From positions 124,001-188,000 of the forward strand of contig JABLXP010000002.1 in the NCBI GenBank assembly GCA_013178045.1: a DNA stretch of 64,000 nucleotides, in the 5' to 3' direction. The notes under the pieces were generated by a model. The model made no database searches. It had not been told where the DNA came from and was given only the letters and a program-made list of their open reading frames with translations. Shown here piece by piece: positions 25,977 to 33,341 of the stretch. Origin of the DNA: Bacillota bacterium (lineage in GTDB: Bacteria; Bacillota; Ch66). The translations under genes were made by a program, and so were the position numbers. The first letter of the stretch is position 1; each line of letters starts with the position of its first letter.

Positions 25977-27272
25977 ATGGAGAAATCAGTGAAAATTGGT
26001 TTGCTGGGGTGTGGTACGGTTGGTTCGGGAGTAGTAATGCTGCTCCACCAGAATGGTCAGCACATCGCTCAGCGTCTCGGTGTACCGGTCGAGATCAAAA
26101 TGATTCTGGAGCGGGACCGGGAGAAGGTCACTGCGCTGGGGATTGAACCAGCGAGAATAACTACCGATGCGGAAACTATTCTCGGCGATTCCGAGATTGA
26201 TATTGTTGTGGAGGTAATGGGCGGAATCGAACCAGCCAGAACATTTATCCTGGAGGCCCTGCACCGGGGAAAGAACGTGGTCACAGCCAATAAGGACCTG
26301 ATCGCCCTTCATGGCAAAGAATTATTCGCCGCGGCCCAGAAGCACGGGCGAGATCTGTACTTCGAGGCCAGTGTCGGTGGGGGAATCCCGATTATTCTGC
26401 CCTTGAAGCAAAGTCTGGCCGCCAATCAGATCCACATGTTAATGGGAATTGTGAATGGGACAACTAACTACATTCTGACCAAGATGTCTACTGAAGGCCG
26501 CTCATTTGACGAGGTTTTAGCCGAAGCGCAGGCCCTCGGTTATGCGGAGGCGGACCCTACTGCCGATGTAGAGGGATTGGATGCGGCCCGAAAACTGGCG
26601 ATTCTGGCGTCAATCGCTTTTGGCAGCCGGGTGACTTTCTCCGACGTTTACGCTGAGGGGATTACCCGGATCACACCTCAGGATATCGAGTACGGCCGGG
26701 AATTAGGGTATGTCGTTAAACTGCTGGCCATCGGCAAGTGTGACAACGGCGAAGTTGAGGTCCGCGTGCACCCCGCTTTTATTCCGCAGAAACATCCCCT
26801 GGCCTCGGTGAATGACGTGTTCAATGCCATCTTTATCCGTGGCGATTTTGTTGGAGAGATTATGCACTATGGTCGGGGCGCCGGCCAGAAACCGACTGCC
26901 AGTGCGGTAGTGAGCGATATCATGGAAGTCGTCCGCAACCTGATACACCAGAATACAGGTCGGATATCGTGTACATGTCTGGAACATAAGCGTATTAAAC
27001 CAATCGGTGAGATTAGGAGTAAATACTATATCCGGCTGCAGGTTAAAGACCGCCCCGGGGTGTTAGCAGGGATCGCCGGGGTGTTTGGTAACCAAAACGT
27101 CAGCCTGGCTTCAGTAATCCAGAAACGTACCGAGGGCACGATGGCCGAGATCGTGCTGGTGACCCACGAGGTCCAGGAAGAAAACATTCAGGATGCCTTG
27201 AAGATATTAGACGGGATGTCGATGGTCGGGGCAATCCAGAACGTCATCAGGGTTGAAGGAGGGGAGTTTTAG
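25977..27272 (+). CDS. hom: Homoserine dehydrogenase
   Basis: A 431-aa NAD(P)-dependent reductase of aspartate semialdehyde to homoserine for threonine and methionine synthesis. It has the Rossmann motif LLGCGTVGSGV, VVTANKDLIALHG, FEASVGGGIPIILPL, GIVNGTTNYILT, and AEADPTADVEGLDAARKL with the catalytic Lys. The C-terminal ACT domain (VKDRPGVLAGIAGVFGNQNV, about 350-431) gives threonine feedback. AAGGGAGG precedes ATG 25977. The thrB TTG codon follows the stop directly. Confidence 0.97.
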   Translation: MEKSVKIGLLGCGTVGSGVVMLLHQNGQHIAQRLGVPVEIKMILERDREKVTALGIEPARITTDAETILGDSEIDIVVEVMGGIEPARTFILEALHRGKNVVTANKDLIALHGKELFAAAQKHGRDLYFEASVGGGIPIILPLKQSLAANQIHMLMGIVNGTTNYILTKMSTEGRSFDEVLAEAQALGYAEADPTADVEGLDAARKLAILASIAFGSRVTFSDVYAEGITRITPQDIEYGRELGYVVKLLAIGKCDNGEVEVRVHPAFIPQKHPLASVNDVFNAIFIRGDFVGEIMHYGRGAGQKPTASAVVSDIMEVVRNLIHQNTGRISCTCLEHKRIKPIGEIRSKYYIRLQVKDRPGVLAGIAGVFGNQNVSLASVIQKRTEGTMAEIVLVTHEVQEENIQDALKILDGMSMVGAIQNVIRVEGGEF

Positions 27273-28205
27273 TTGTCCACGGTACGGCCGGGAAGCGGGG
27301 ATGAAGGGCGGAGGGTAAGAGTACGGGTACCGGCCACCACAGCGAATCTTGGCCCAGGCTTTGATACATTAGGCATGGCTTTGTGTTTATACAATTACCT
27401 GGAGATGTGGGAGACGCCGGCCGGCCTGGAGATTGTCGTTGAGGGAGAAGGAACTGGTCAGATTGTTGCCAACGACACCAACATTGTTTATCAGGTGGCC
27501 TGTCAAGTTTTTAACCAGTCCGGCTATCATCCCCAGGGAATTGGGATAAAGCTGACTAATCAGATCCCGGTGGCACGGGGCCTGGGTAGCAGTGCTGCAG
27601 CCTTAGTTGGTGGGATCCTGGCGGCCAATGAGTTGGCCGGCCGACGGTTGTCCCTGGACCAACTACTGGAACTGGCTGTTGGGTTGGAAGGGCACCCGGA
27701 TAACGTGGCGCCAGCTCTGTTGGGCGGAATAGTGGTTTGTGCTCAGGTGGGGTCGGGACTGTGTTATCGTCGGATTGCTCCACCTCAAGGGCTGCAGGTG
27801 ATCGTGGCGATCCCCAAATTTGAACTATCCACCCAGGCGGCGCGGAATGTTTTACCGCGGCAGGTGCCACTGGTCGACGCTGTTTTTAATATCAGTCGTG
27901 CTTGTCTGCTGGTAATGGCCTTTTTAAACCAGGATTTTGCACTCATAAGCCAGGTGATGGATGACCGGCTGCATCAGCCTTACCGGACTGCGTTGGTGCC
28001 GGGGCTCGACCAGGTTTTCCAGGCGGCCAGAGAAGCCGGGGCTTTGGGTGTAGCCCTAAGCGGGGCCGGCCCGACGGTGGTGGCTCTGGCCAGGGAACAT
28101 CTGGCCGATGTTGAGGCGGCGATGCGTAAGACTTTGGCCGATCATGGAATAGATTGCACCATTAAAAGACTGTTGCCCAGTACCCTGGGAGCAGAAATAT
28201 TGTAA
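27273..28205 (+). CDS. thrB: Homoserine kinase
   Basis: A 310-aa GHMP-family kinase phosphorylating homoserine. It begins VRVPATTANLGPGFDTLGMAL, has the ATP-binding loop PVARGLGSSAAALVGG, EGHPDNVAPALLGG and the C-terminal GVALSGAGPTVVALA. TTG 27273 abuts the hom stop, with GGAGGGG inside the end of hom. No threonine synthase gene lies alongside. Confidence 0.96.
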   Translation: MSTVRPGSGDEGRRVRVRVPATTANLGPGFDTLGMALCLYNYLEMWETPAGLEIVVEGEGTGQIVANDTNIVYQVACQVFNQSGYHPQGIGIKLTNQIPVARGLGSSAAALVGGILAANELAGRRLSLDQLLELAVGLEGHPDNVAPALLGGIVVCAQVGSGLCYRRIAPPQGLQVIVAIPKFELSTQAARNVLPRQVPLVDAVFNISRACLLVMAFLNQDFALISQVMDDRLHQPYRTALVPGLDQVFQAAREAGALGVALSGAGPTVVALAREHLADVEAAMRKTLADHGIDCTIKRLLPSTLGAEIL

Positions 28206-28256
28206 GAAATGTTTAACTACAATGAAGGCACACTTAACAAGAAAGGAGAATGTTTT

Positions 28257-29462
28257 ATCAAATACATAGTGCTTGTTCCTGATGGCATGGCCGATTACAA
28301 GATCAAGGAACTGGGTGATCGCACCCCACTACAATACGCAAAAACGCCCCATATGGATTGCTTAGCCCGCACCGGCCAGGTGGGTATGGTAAAAACCGTG
28401 CCGGACGGTTTGCCGCCTGGCAGCGATGTGGCCAACCTTTCGGTCATGGGCTACGACCCCCAAGTCTACTATACCGGCCGCTCTCCCTTAGAAGCAGCGA
28501 GTATGGGGGTACCACTGGGTGAAAACGATGTGGCCTTTCGCTGCAACCTGGTGACGCTGTCGGATGAACCTGAGTATGCCCAAAAGACCATGGTCGATTA
28601 CAGCTCTGATGAGATCAGTTCTGAGGAGTCGCGCGAGTTGCTCGCAGAAGTCAATCGGCGCCTGGGCACTCCGTCCATCGAATTTTACCCAGGTGTGAGC
28701 TATCGCCATTTGATGGTCTGGCGAAATGGTCCGGCGGAGTTTGACCTCACGCCACCGCATGATATTTCTGACCAAAAGATTACCGCCTTTCTACCGAAAG
28801 GCGAGGGCAGCGAGATTCTGCTGAAGCTCATGATGGAAAGCAGCCGCTTCCTGCCTGAACACCCGATCAATCTGGCCCGTGTCCGTCGAGGGATGCGGCC
28901 AGCTACTTCGCTATGGTTCTGGGGTCAAGGAAGGAAACCGGCTTTGACCAGTTTTGCCGAACGGTACCAACTAACCGGTTCGGTGATCTCAGCGGTTGAT
29001 CTGACCAAGGGTTTAGGTGTGTGTGTTGGTCTAGATGTGGTTGAGGTTCCCGGCGCCACTGGCAACATTACCACCAATTTCAAAGGCAAGGCTCTGGCTG
29101 CGCTTGCTGAACTTAAGCGGGGCCAAGATTTTGTCTACATACATATTGAGGCCCCGGATGAGGCCGGCCATCGAGGTGAACTGGAGACAAAGATCAAGGC
29201 CATCGAAGAGGTTGATGAAAAAGTACTGGGAGTACTCCTGGATGGCTTGCAAGAGTATGATGACTATAAGGTTTTGCTCCTGCCGGATCACCCAACTCCC
29301 TTGAGCGTACGTACCCACGTGGCGGAAGAAGTACCTTTCTTGATTTACCAAAAATCCCGCCCGCTAAGCAGCGGGGTTAGTGGTTTTGACGAAGACTCTG
29401 CCCGGGCAACGGGGCTCAGGTTTGAGCATGGCCACCAGTTGATGAGTTATTTTATTCGTTAA
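28257..29462 (+). CDS. apgM: Cofactor-independent phosphoglycerate mutase, ApgM type
   Basis: A 401-aa enzyme of the alkaline-phosphatase superfamily interconverting 2- and 3-phosphoglycerate. Metal-site motifs are YIVLVPDGMADY, PPGSDVANLSVMGYDP with the phospho-Ser, and in the C-terminal half IHIEAPDEAGHRGE, VLLLPDHPTP and FEHGHQLM. The best start is an AUC codon at 28257. AAAGGAG ends 8 nt upstream and translation gives the family N-terminus KYIVLVPDG. The only upstream ATG (28209) has no binding site and would add 16 unrelated residues. In some bacteria ApgM-like proteins are linked to threonine genes, as here, but thrB is also present. Confidence 0.93.
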   Translation: MKYIVLVPDGMADYKIKELGDRTPLQYAKTPHMDCLARTGQVGMVKTVPDGLPPGSDVANLSVMGYDPQVYYTGRSPLEAASMGVPLGENDVAFRCNLVTLSDEPEYAQKTMVDYSSDEISSEESRELLAEVNRRLGTPSIEFYPGVSYRHLMVWRNGPAEFDLTPPHDISDQKITAFLPKGEGSEILLKLMMESSRFLPEHPINLARVRRGMRPATSLWFWGQGRKPALTSFAERYQLTGSVISAVDLTKGLGVCVGLDVVEVPGATGNITTNFKGKALAALAELKRGQDFVYIHIEAPDEAGHRGELETKIKAIEEVDEKVLGVLLDGLQEYDDYKVLLLPDHPTPLSVRTHVAEEVPFLIYQKSRPLSSGVSGFDEDSARATGLRFEHGHQLMSYFIR

Positions 29463-29567
29463 TCGTATGGCTTTACTTCAGAATTTCGCAAGCGCTCTAG
29501 GTGTTCACGGAGAGTTTTTTGCTTTTGTATTGTTGCCTCTCGTAAATAACCGGAAAAAAACACCAAA

Positions 29568-29606
29568 GTGACATTTTCAAGAGAATATTTCAAGGTGACA
29601 TTATCA
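29568..29606. repeat. Two 12-bp direct repeats 27 bp apart
   Basis: GTGACATTTTCA (29568-29579) and GTGACATTATCA (29595-29606) differ at one base. Repeated GTGACAT units of this kind occur at ends of some IS21-like elements. No transposase is present, so this would be a solo remnant at most. Confidence 0.4.
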
Positions 29607-29640
29607 CAGAATGAACACACCACCAACCCGGGACTTGACC

Positions 29641-29669
29641 TTGACATTAGGGTGCTTTCCTGGTAAAAT
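29641..29669 (+). promoter_or_regulatory. Promoter of the tRNA gene
   Basis: A perfect TTGACA (29641-29646), a 17-nt spacer and TAAAAT (29664-29669), 12 nt before the tRNA 5' end. Confidence 0.85.
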
Positions 29670-29680
29670 AACTGATGCGT

Positions 29681-29758
29681 CGGGGCGTAGCTCAGCTTGG
29701 CTAGAGCGCTTGCTTGGGGTGCAAGAGGCCGGGTGTTCAAATCACCTCGCTCCGACCA
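29681..29758 (+). tRNA. tRNA-Pro (anticodon GGG)
   Basis: A complete cloverleaf. The acceptor stem CGGGGCG pairs with CGCTCCG (29681-29687 and 29748-29754). The D arm has AGCTCAGCTTGGCTAGAGC. The anticodon arm is CTTGC-TTGGGGT-GCAAG with anticodon GGG, and the T arm GGGTG-TTCAAAT-CACCT has one G-U. The discriminator A and an encoded CCA end at 29758. The gene stands alone with its own promoter. Confidence 0.97.
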
Positions 29759-29814
29759 TTTCTATTTTAATTTTATTTCTGCTTTTTCTCAGACAGGGCA
29801 TAAGAGTAAACAAA

Positions 29815-29842
29815 AAGGGTGGCTGTTTATTCAGTCACCCTT
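29815..29842 (-). terminator. 11-bp hairpin, terminator-like mainly on the minus strand
   Basis: AAGGGTGGCTG (29815-29825) pairs with CAGTCACCCTT (29832-29842) around a TTTATT loop. The minus strand continues into TTTG; the plus strand has only GATATTTC. It lies between the tRNA and the next gene and could end either transcript. Confidence 0.5.
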
Positions 29843-29981
29843 GATATTTCTAAACCAAAACTGATAACTGCCAATCGGTTATAATAGTACTTTTTGTTAA
29901 GAAACTATAATTATTATTTCTTTTGGTAATAATAAGAATGTTAAGGTTGTATATTTATATTTATTGGTGATTTAAGTTAAG

Positions 29982-30566
29982 ATGCAAGATCAGTTTGAGC
30001 AATTTTGGGCACAAGACTTGAAAGAAAAACGGAAAGTTATCAGTGGAGCACGCCACAGAGCATCAAGGCTGGGCAGAGTCGGGCGGATGCGGCTGCCCGC
30101 TGATTGTATGGATCGTAAACAAAGAAAAGAATATATGAAGCCAGGAGAGGTGAAGGTTTATAACATGTATGATAATGTTATTCCTAAAGAAGAATTTGGG
30201 TCTTTGCCCGTAGAAAAGCAGAGGGAACTCCTGCTCAAGTGGCGGGATGATCCGCGAATTGGGGTCAAGGGGATTATTGAATCATGGAATGTTTCCCGGG
30301 GGACGTATTATAAGAAAACGAAAGAACTTGGCCTATCTTTCTCAAAAATGAGAGAGAAGCGAACTGCGACAAAAACTAAAGAGCAGGCCCAAGAACTTTC
30401 TTCCAATACCGTTCATATAATAGAGGAAAAATTGATTAACCGGTTTGCCCTGCAGCTAGAAGGAGAGTATGAGGGCCGTTGTTTAACAGATCGCCTGGAA
30501 AAATTGGGCTTAATTCTGAATAGCGAAGCTAAGTATATGATTAGTATCCAAATTATTGAATTATAG
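29982..30566 (+). CDS. Unrecognised protein with a helix-turn-helix-like segment
   Basis: A 194-aa basic protein that I cannot place in a named family. The N-terminal third is Arg/Lys-rich (ARHRASRLGRVGRMRLPADC). The middle holds FGSLPVEKQRELLLKWRDDP, then IIESWNVSRGTYYKKTKELG, which has the spacing of a helix-turn-helix with WNVSRGTYYK as the recognition part. The C-terminal part (FALQLEGEYEGRCLTDRL) looks like a small alpha/beta domain. It has no membrane segment. The start at ATG 29982 has only a weak binding site; later in-frame ATGs (30090 onwards) are possible. It stands between tRNA-Pro and a terminator, with AT-rich flanks, suggesting an accessory or mobile origin. Confidence 0.6.
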   Translation: MQDQFEQFWAQDLKEKRKVISGARHRASRLGRVGRMRLPADCMDRKQRKEYMKPGEVKVYNMYDNVIPKEEFGSLPVEKQRELLLKWRDDPRIGVKGIIESWNVSRGTYYKKTKELGLSFSKMREKRTATKTKEQAQELSSNTVHIIEEKLINRFALQLEGEYEGRCLTDRLEKLGLILNSEAKYMISIQIIEL

Positions 30567-30582
30567 TTTATTTGAATTTAAG

Positions 30583-30608
30583 CCTTTCTCGGTTGGAGAA
30601 GGGTTTTT
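30583..30608 (+). terminator. Rho-independent terminator
   Basis: CCTTTCTC (30583-30590) pairs with GAGAAGGG (30596-30603) with one G-U, a 5-nt loop, then TTTTT. Confidence 0.88.
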
Positions 30609-30624
30609 CATTATTTTTGTCTTC

Positions 30625-30828
30625 TCAAAACAGCGTCTCCCAGAGCAACCAGATGCTTAGTATGGCTAAAACCACGGCCATAACTAAGCGAAGGCAGCCA
30701 AAGCGATGAAGCCGAAAATCGATCGCATCATGGATGATGAGCGCTCCGATTTTTAGGGTAACGATTTGGATAATTCCAATGATTAAAACGGCTAACCCAA
30801 TGAATAAGTGACTCAGTTGGCTTTTCAA
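30625..30828 (-). CDS. Small two-helix membrane protein
   Basis: A 67-aa hydrophobic protein with two membrane helices (HLFIGLAVLIIGIIQIVTL and VMAVVLAILSIWLLWETLF) joined by a short basic loop containing HDAIDFRLHRFG. The family is not recognised. TTG 30828 is preceded by GGAGGGG at 7 nt, a strong ribosome binding site, which supports real translation. It is convergent with the preceding gene and shares the terminator region. Function unknown. Confidence 0.65.
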   Translation of the reverse strand: MKSQLSHLFIGLAVLIIGIIQIVTLKIGALIIHDAIDFRLHRFGCLRLVMAVVLAILSIWLLWETLF

Positions 30829-30892
30829 TACACTACCCCTCCGACGGCGTAAACAAAGCCCATCTACACAAGAATTCTCCTAATCCCAAAGA

Positions 30893-30926
30893 AATATTCA
30901 AACCAAACTAAAACTTATTGAATATT
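30893..30926. promoter_or_regulatory. Perfect 9-bp inverted repeat (candidate operator) upstream of the FAH gene
   Basis: AATATTCAA (30893-30901) and TTGAATATT (30918-30926) flank a 16-nt centre. A possible -10 TAAAAT follows at 30951-30956. The region is divergent between the small membrane protein and the FAH gene, so the repeat could control either. Confidence 0.45.
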
Positions 30927-31046
30927 ATAGTCAGGTGGACCTACTTGTGGTAAAATTAGGTGGTACCAGTTGTTTGAACGCGCTCAAAATGGAGATGCTA
31001 CCGGCAGTCTATCAGCGTGAGCGGAAAATACAAGGGGGGAGCTTGA

Positions 31047-31838
31047 ATGCGTTGGGCCAGGTTCAAAACTGAAAATCAAGAGTATTATGGAGTAGTGGAA
31101 GGGCAACGGGTTGAAAGAATCGAGGGTTCCATGTTTGGTGAGTATCAACTGACCGGTCAATCGTATAAACTAGAGGAGGTGAGATTATTATCTCCATGTT
31201 TACCTGGCAAAATCATCTGTGTCGGGCTGAATTACGCCGATCACGCCCGGGAGTTTAACCTGACCCCACCTGAAGAACCAGTGCTTTTTTTAAAGCCGCC
31301 GACTACGGTGATTGGACCCGACGATGACATTGTTTATCCCAAGATGAGCCGGCGGGTCGATTTCGAGGCTGAGCTAGGAGTAATCATTAAAGAAGTTACT
31401 CGTGCGGTGTCGGTCAACGAGGCTAGCCAGAAGATTTTTGGTTTTACCTGTGCCAATGATGTCACGGCTAGGGATTTGCAGAAGAAAGATGGCCAGTGGA
31501 CCCGGGCCAAGTCATTTGATACATTTTGTCCTTTAGGACCGTTTATTGTCACTGATGTCGACCCACAGAGTTTGGCGATTTCATTAACCCTAAATGGGCA
31601 AAGAAAACAGTTCTCGAACACCTCGCAGATGATTTTTTCCGTTAACCAACTGGTCAGTTTTGTATCGCATATTATGACGTTATTGCCTGGTGATGTTCTG
31701 CTTACGGGCACTCCCAGCGGTGTTGGGCCGGTACAGCCCGGAGATGAAGTTGTGGTAGAAATCGAGGGTATTGGAACATTGAAAAACCGCGTAGTTATGG
31801 GAAAAAATCAAGTTGAAAATTTCGTTGACAAAGAGTGA
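31047..31838 (+). CDS. Fumarylacetoacetate hydrolase family protein
   Basis: A 263-aa enzyme of the FAH superfamily, which hydrolyses or isomerises beta-diketo acids such as oxaloacetate, acylpyruvates or homoprotocatechuate products. The core begins KIICVGLNYADHAREF. The metal site uses FEAELGVIIKEVTRAVS, GFTCANDVTARDLQ and the catalytic KSFDTFCPLGPFIV, ending LLTGTPSGVGPVQPGD. The length fits the single-domain YcgM/YisK-like type. ATG 31047 follows GGGGGGAG. No catabolic partners are nearby, so oxaloacetate tautomerase or general acylpyruvate cleavage is the most that can be said. Confidence 0.88.
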   Translation: MRWARFKTENQEYYGVVEGQRVERIEGSMFGEYQLTGQSYKLEEVRLLSPCLPGKIICVGLNYADHAREFNLTPPEEPVLFLKPPTTVIGPDDDIVYPKMSRRVDFEAELGVIIKEVTRAVSVNEASQKIFGFTCANDVTARDLQKKDGQWTRAKSFDTFCPLGPFIVTDVDPQSLAISLTLNGQRKQFSNTSQMIFSVNQLVSFVSHIMTLLPGDVLLTGTPSGVGPVQPGDEVVVEIEGIGTLKNRVVMGKNQVENFVDKE

Positions 31839-31852
31839 GAATGTGCTAAAAT
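31825..31852 (+). promoter_or_regulatory. Promoter of speD
   Basis: TTGACA (31825-31830), a 16-nt spacer and TAAAAT (31847-31852), overlapping the end of the FAH gene. The start point would be near 31859. Confidence 0.75.
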
Positions 31853-31863
31853 TTAATTTGATT

Positions 31864-31907
31864 GGAATTTGGATTCCGAACATTTTTTTGTTCAGGATTT
31901 AAATTCC
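31864..31907 (+). promoter_or_regulatory. Long hairpin at the 5' end of the speD transcript
   Basis: Positions 31864-31881 pair with 31890-31907. Seventeen of 18 positions pair, counting G-U, with one C-A mismatch and an 8-nt loop (ATTTTTTT). It begins within about five bases of the predicted start of transcription and ends 17 nt before the AAGGGAGG ribosome binding site. Confidence 0.65.
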
Positions 31908-31942
31908 ATCGTATTTTCTCGAATAAGGGAGGTAGGATGACC

Positions 31943-32320
31943 ATGAGTGCATTAGGCCGCCACATTTTAGCCGAAATTTATGGTTGCAGATTTGATGTTC
32001 TAAATGACATCAAAAAAGTCGAAGAAATTATGATTAATGCGGCTCTGGAAGCAGGCGCTGAGGTCCGCGAGTATGTCTTTCAAAAGTTTAGTCCCCAGGG
32101 GGTCAGTGGGGTTGTCGTTATTTCGGAATCCCATCTGGCGATACACACCTGGCCGGAACTGGGTTATGCGGCGGTGGATGTATTTACCTGTGGGGACAGA
32201 GTGGATCCTTGGGATGCTTGCAACTACCTGGTTGATAAGTTCCAAGCGGGTCACATGACTGCTACTGAAATGAAGCGCGGAATTATGGAAACTCCTCATA
32301 AGGTAGCGGTAAATTTATAG
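31943..32320 (+). CDS. speD: S-adenosylmethionine decarboxylase proenzyme
   Basis: A 125-aa bacterial class 1B proenzyme that self-cleaves to a pyruvoyl enzyme and makes decarboxylated SAM for spermidine synthesis. It begins [13 protein letters not shown]. The cleavage and active site is [20 protein letters not shown], with processing before the second Ser, and the downstream FTCGDRVDP carries the catalytic Cys. ATG 31943 (spacing 10) is preferred over ATG 31937 (spacing 4). speE is not adjacent. A 5' hairpin and own promoter suggest independent control. Confidence 0.96.
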   Translation: MSALGRHILAEIYGCRFDVLNDIKKVEEIMINAALEAGAEVREYVFQKFSPQGVSGVVVISESHLAIHTWPELGYAAVDVFTCGDRVDPWDACNYLVDKFQAGHMTATEMKRGIMETPHKVAVNL

Positions 32321-32368
32321 GAGGGATATTTATTCTAGCCCACAGTAAAATGAATAAAGGTTAGCGTG

Positions 32369-32416
32369 AGCCCAAACACGATGATAAGAATGGAGTGTTC
32401 GGGCTTATTGCTTTTT
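32369..32416 (+). terminator. Terminator after speD
   Basis: AGCCCAAACAC (32369-32379) pairs with GTGTTCGGGCT (32395-32405) with one mismatch, a 15-nt loop, then TATTGCTTTTT. Confidence 0.75.
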
Positions 32417-32527
32417 GTGCGGGAAATATAAATGAGAAATATTCCCAGGTGATTGGGGTTGTCAGGGCAGGATTTTTGTACGAAAATGTAGAATAGCATA
32501 CTGCTGTATGGAAAAGGGGGAGTATTG

Positions 32528-33310
32528 ATGCCCGGTGTCTGGGAAACCTTGCGGCCAGAACTATTATTAGTCAAGCAGCGGATGAACAAGGAACTGCAAC
32601 TGAAGACAGGGCCAGTGTCGAATTTTTTGGAGTTGGATTTAGATACTACTCCCCTGTTGGTACTGCCTGCTCTGGTCATTCTCAGTGCCCGGGCCTATGG
32701 CTATACCCACCCGCGGGTGACGTGTATGGCTGGTGTAGTGCAAATGATGTTTTTAGCTGCTTCGATCCACAATGAGGTCCCTGATGATGGTGAGAGGTTG
32801 AACGGCGATCCGTTGGTGGCTGATCGAGAAAGGTCCCAATTTTCCGTGCTGATCGGGGATTATATTTATGGGAAAGTGCTGCGCCTGTTGTGTGAAGCCG
32901 ATTGTGTGGAGATGCTCCCGTGGCTGGCGGGGGTGATTTGTGAAATGAATGAGGCCGCTATGGTTCGCCTCCAGGCGGAGAAAACGGGGCGGATCAACCT
33001 GGAAATCCAGCTAGAAATTTTACGTCGGGAGTTTGCTGTTTTATTTGGTGCGGCGTGCCGGATCGGGGCAATCCTGGCTGGGGCAGCGGATGAACAGATT
33101 CTTAACCTGATCCGGGTCGGAGAAAATCTAGGGATGGTCCTCGGGATTCGCGAGCGACAGTTGGATGGGCAGTTACTTGCCCAGTACATTGAAGAAGCGC
33201 GGCGGGGAATCACCCAGGTGACTTCCGATTGGGGGCGGGAAATGCTGGAAGCGGGATTAAAAATTTTGGCCAGCCCTCGCGGACAGATGGTTCAAACTTT
33301 GGCGGGTTAA
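32528..33310 (+). CDS. Polyprenyl synthetase-like protein lacking the aspartate motifs
   Basis: A 260-aa all-helical protein with the fold pattern of trans-isoprenyl diphosphate synthases (LPALVILSARAYGYTHPRVT, FSVLIGDYIYGKVLRLLCEA, then an IRVGENLGMVLGIRE helix). The first DDxxD motif is replaced by HNEVPDDG and the second by RERQLDGQ. Catalytic Mg2+ binding is therefore probably lost. GGGGGAG precedes ATG 32528. It begins a run with UbiD, UbiA, UbiX and a complete prenyl synthase (36344). The likeliest reading is a non-catalytic subunit of a heterodimeric polyprenyl diphosphate synthase for the menaquinone tail, analogous to HepS in HepS/HepT, but this is inference. Confidence 0.75.
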   Translation: MPGVWETLRPELLLVKQRMNKELQLKTGPVSNFLELDLDTTPLLVLPALVILSARAYGYTHPRVTCMAGVVQMMFLAASIHNEVPDDGERLNGDPLVADRERSQFSVLIGDYIYGKVLRLLCEADCVEMLPWLAGVICEMNEAAMVRLQAEKTGRINLEIQLEILRREFAVLFGAACRIGAILAGAADEQILNLIRVGENLGMVLGIRERQLDGQLLAQYIEEARRGITQVTSDWGREMLEAGLKILASPRGQMVQTLAG

Positions 33311-33341
33311 CATCCTGTCGATGAAGGAGTTGTGACGACTG

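Noticed and set aside
29459-29740. 93-codon minus-strand frame ending LREHLERLRNSEVKPYD, possibly a transposase end
   Set aside because: It runs antisense through the tRNA gene and lacks a start signal; the tail looks protein-like but no family could be named.
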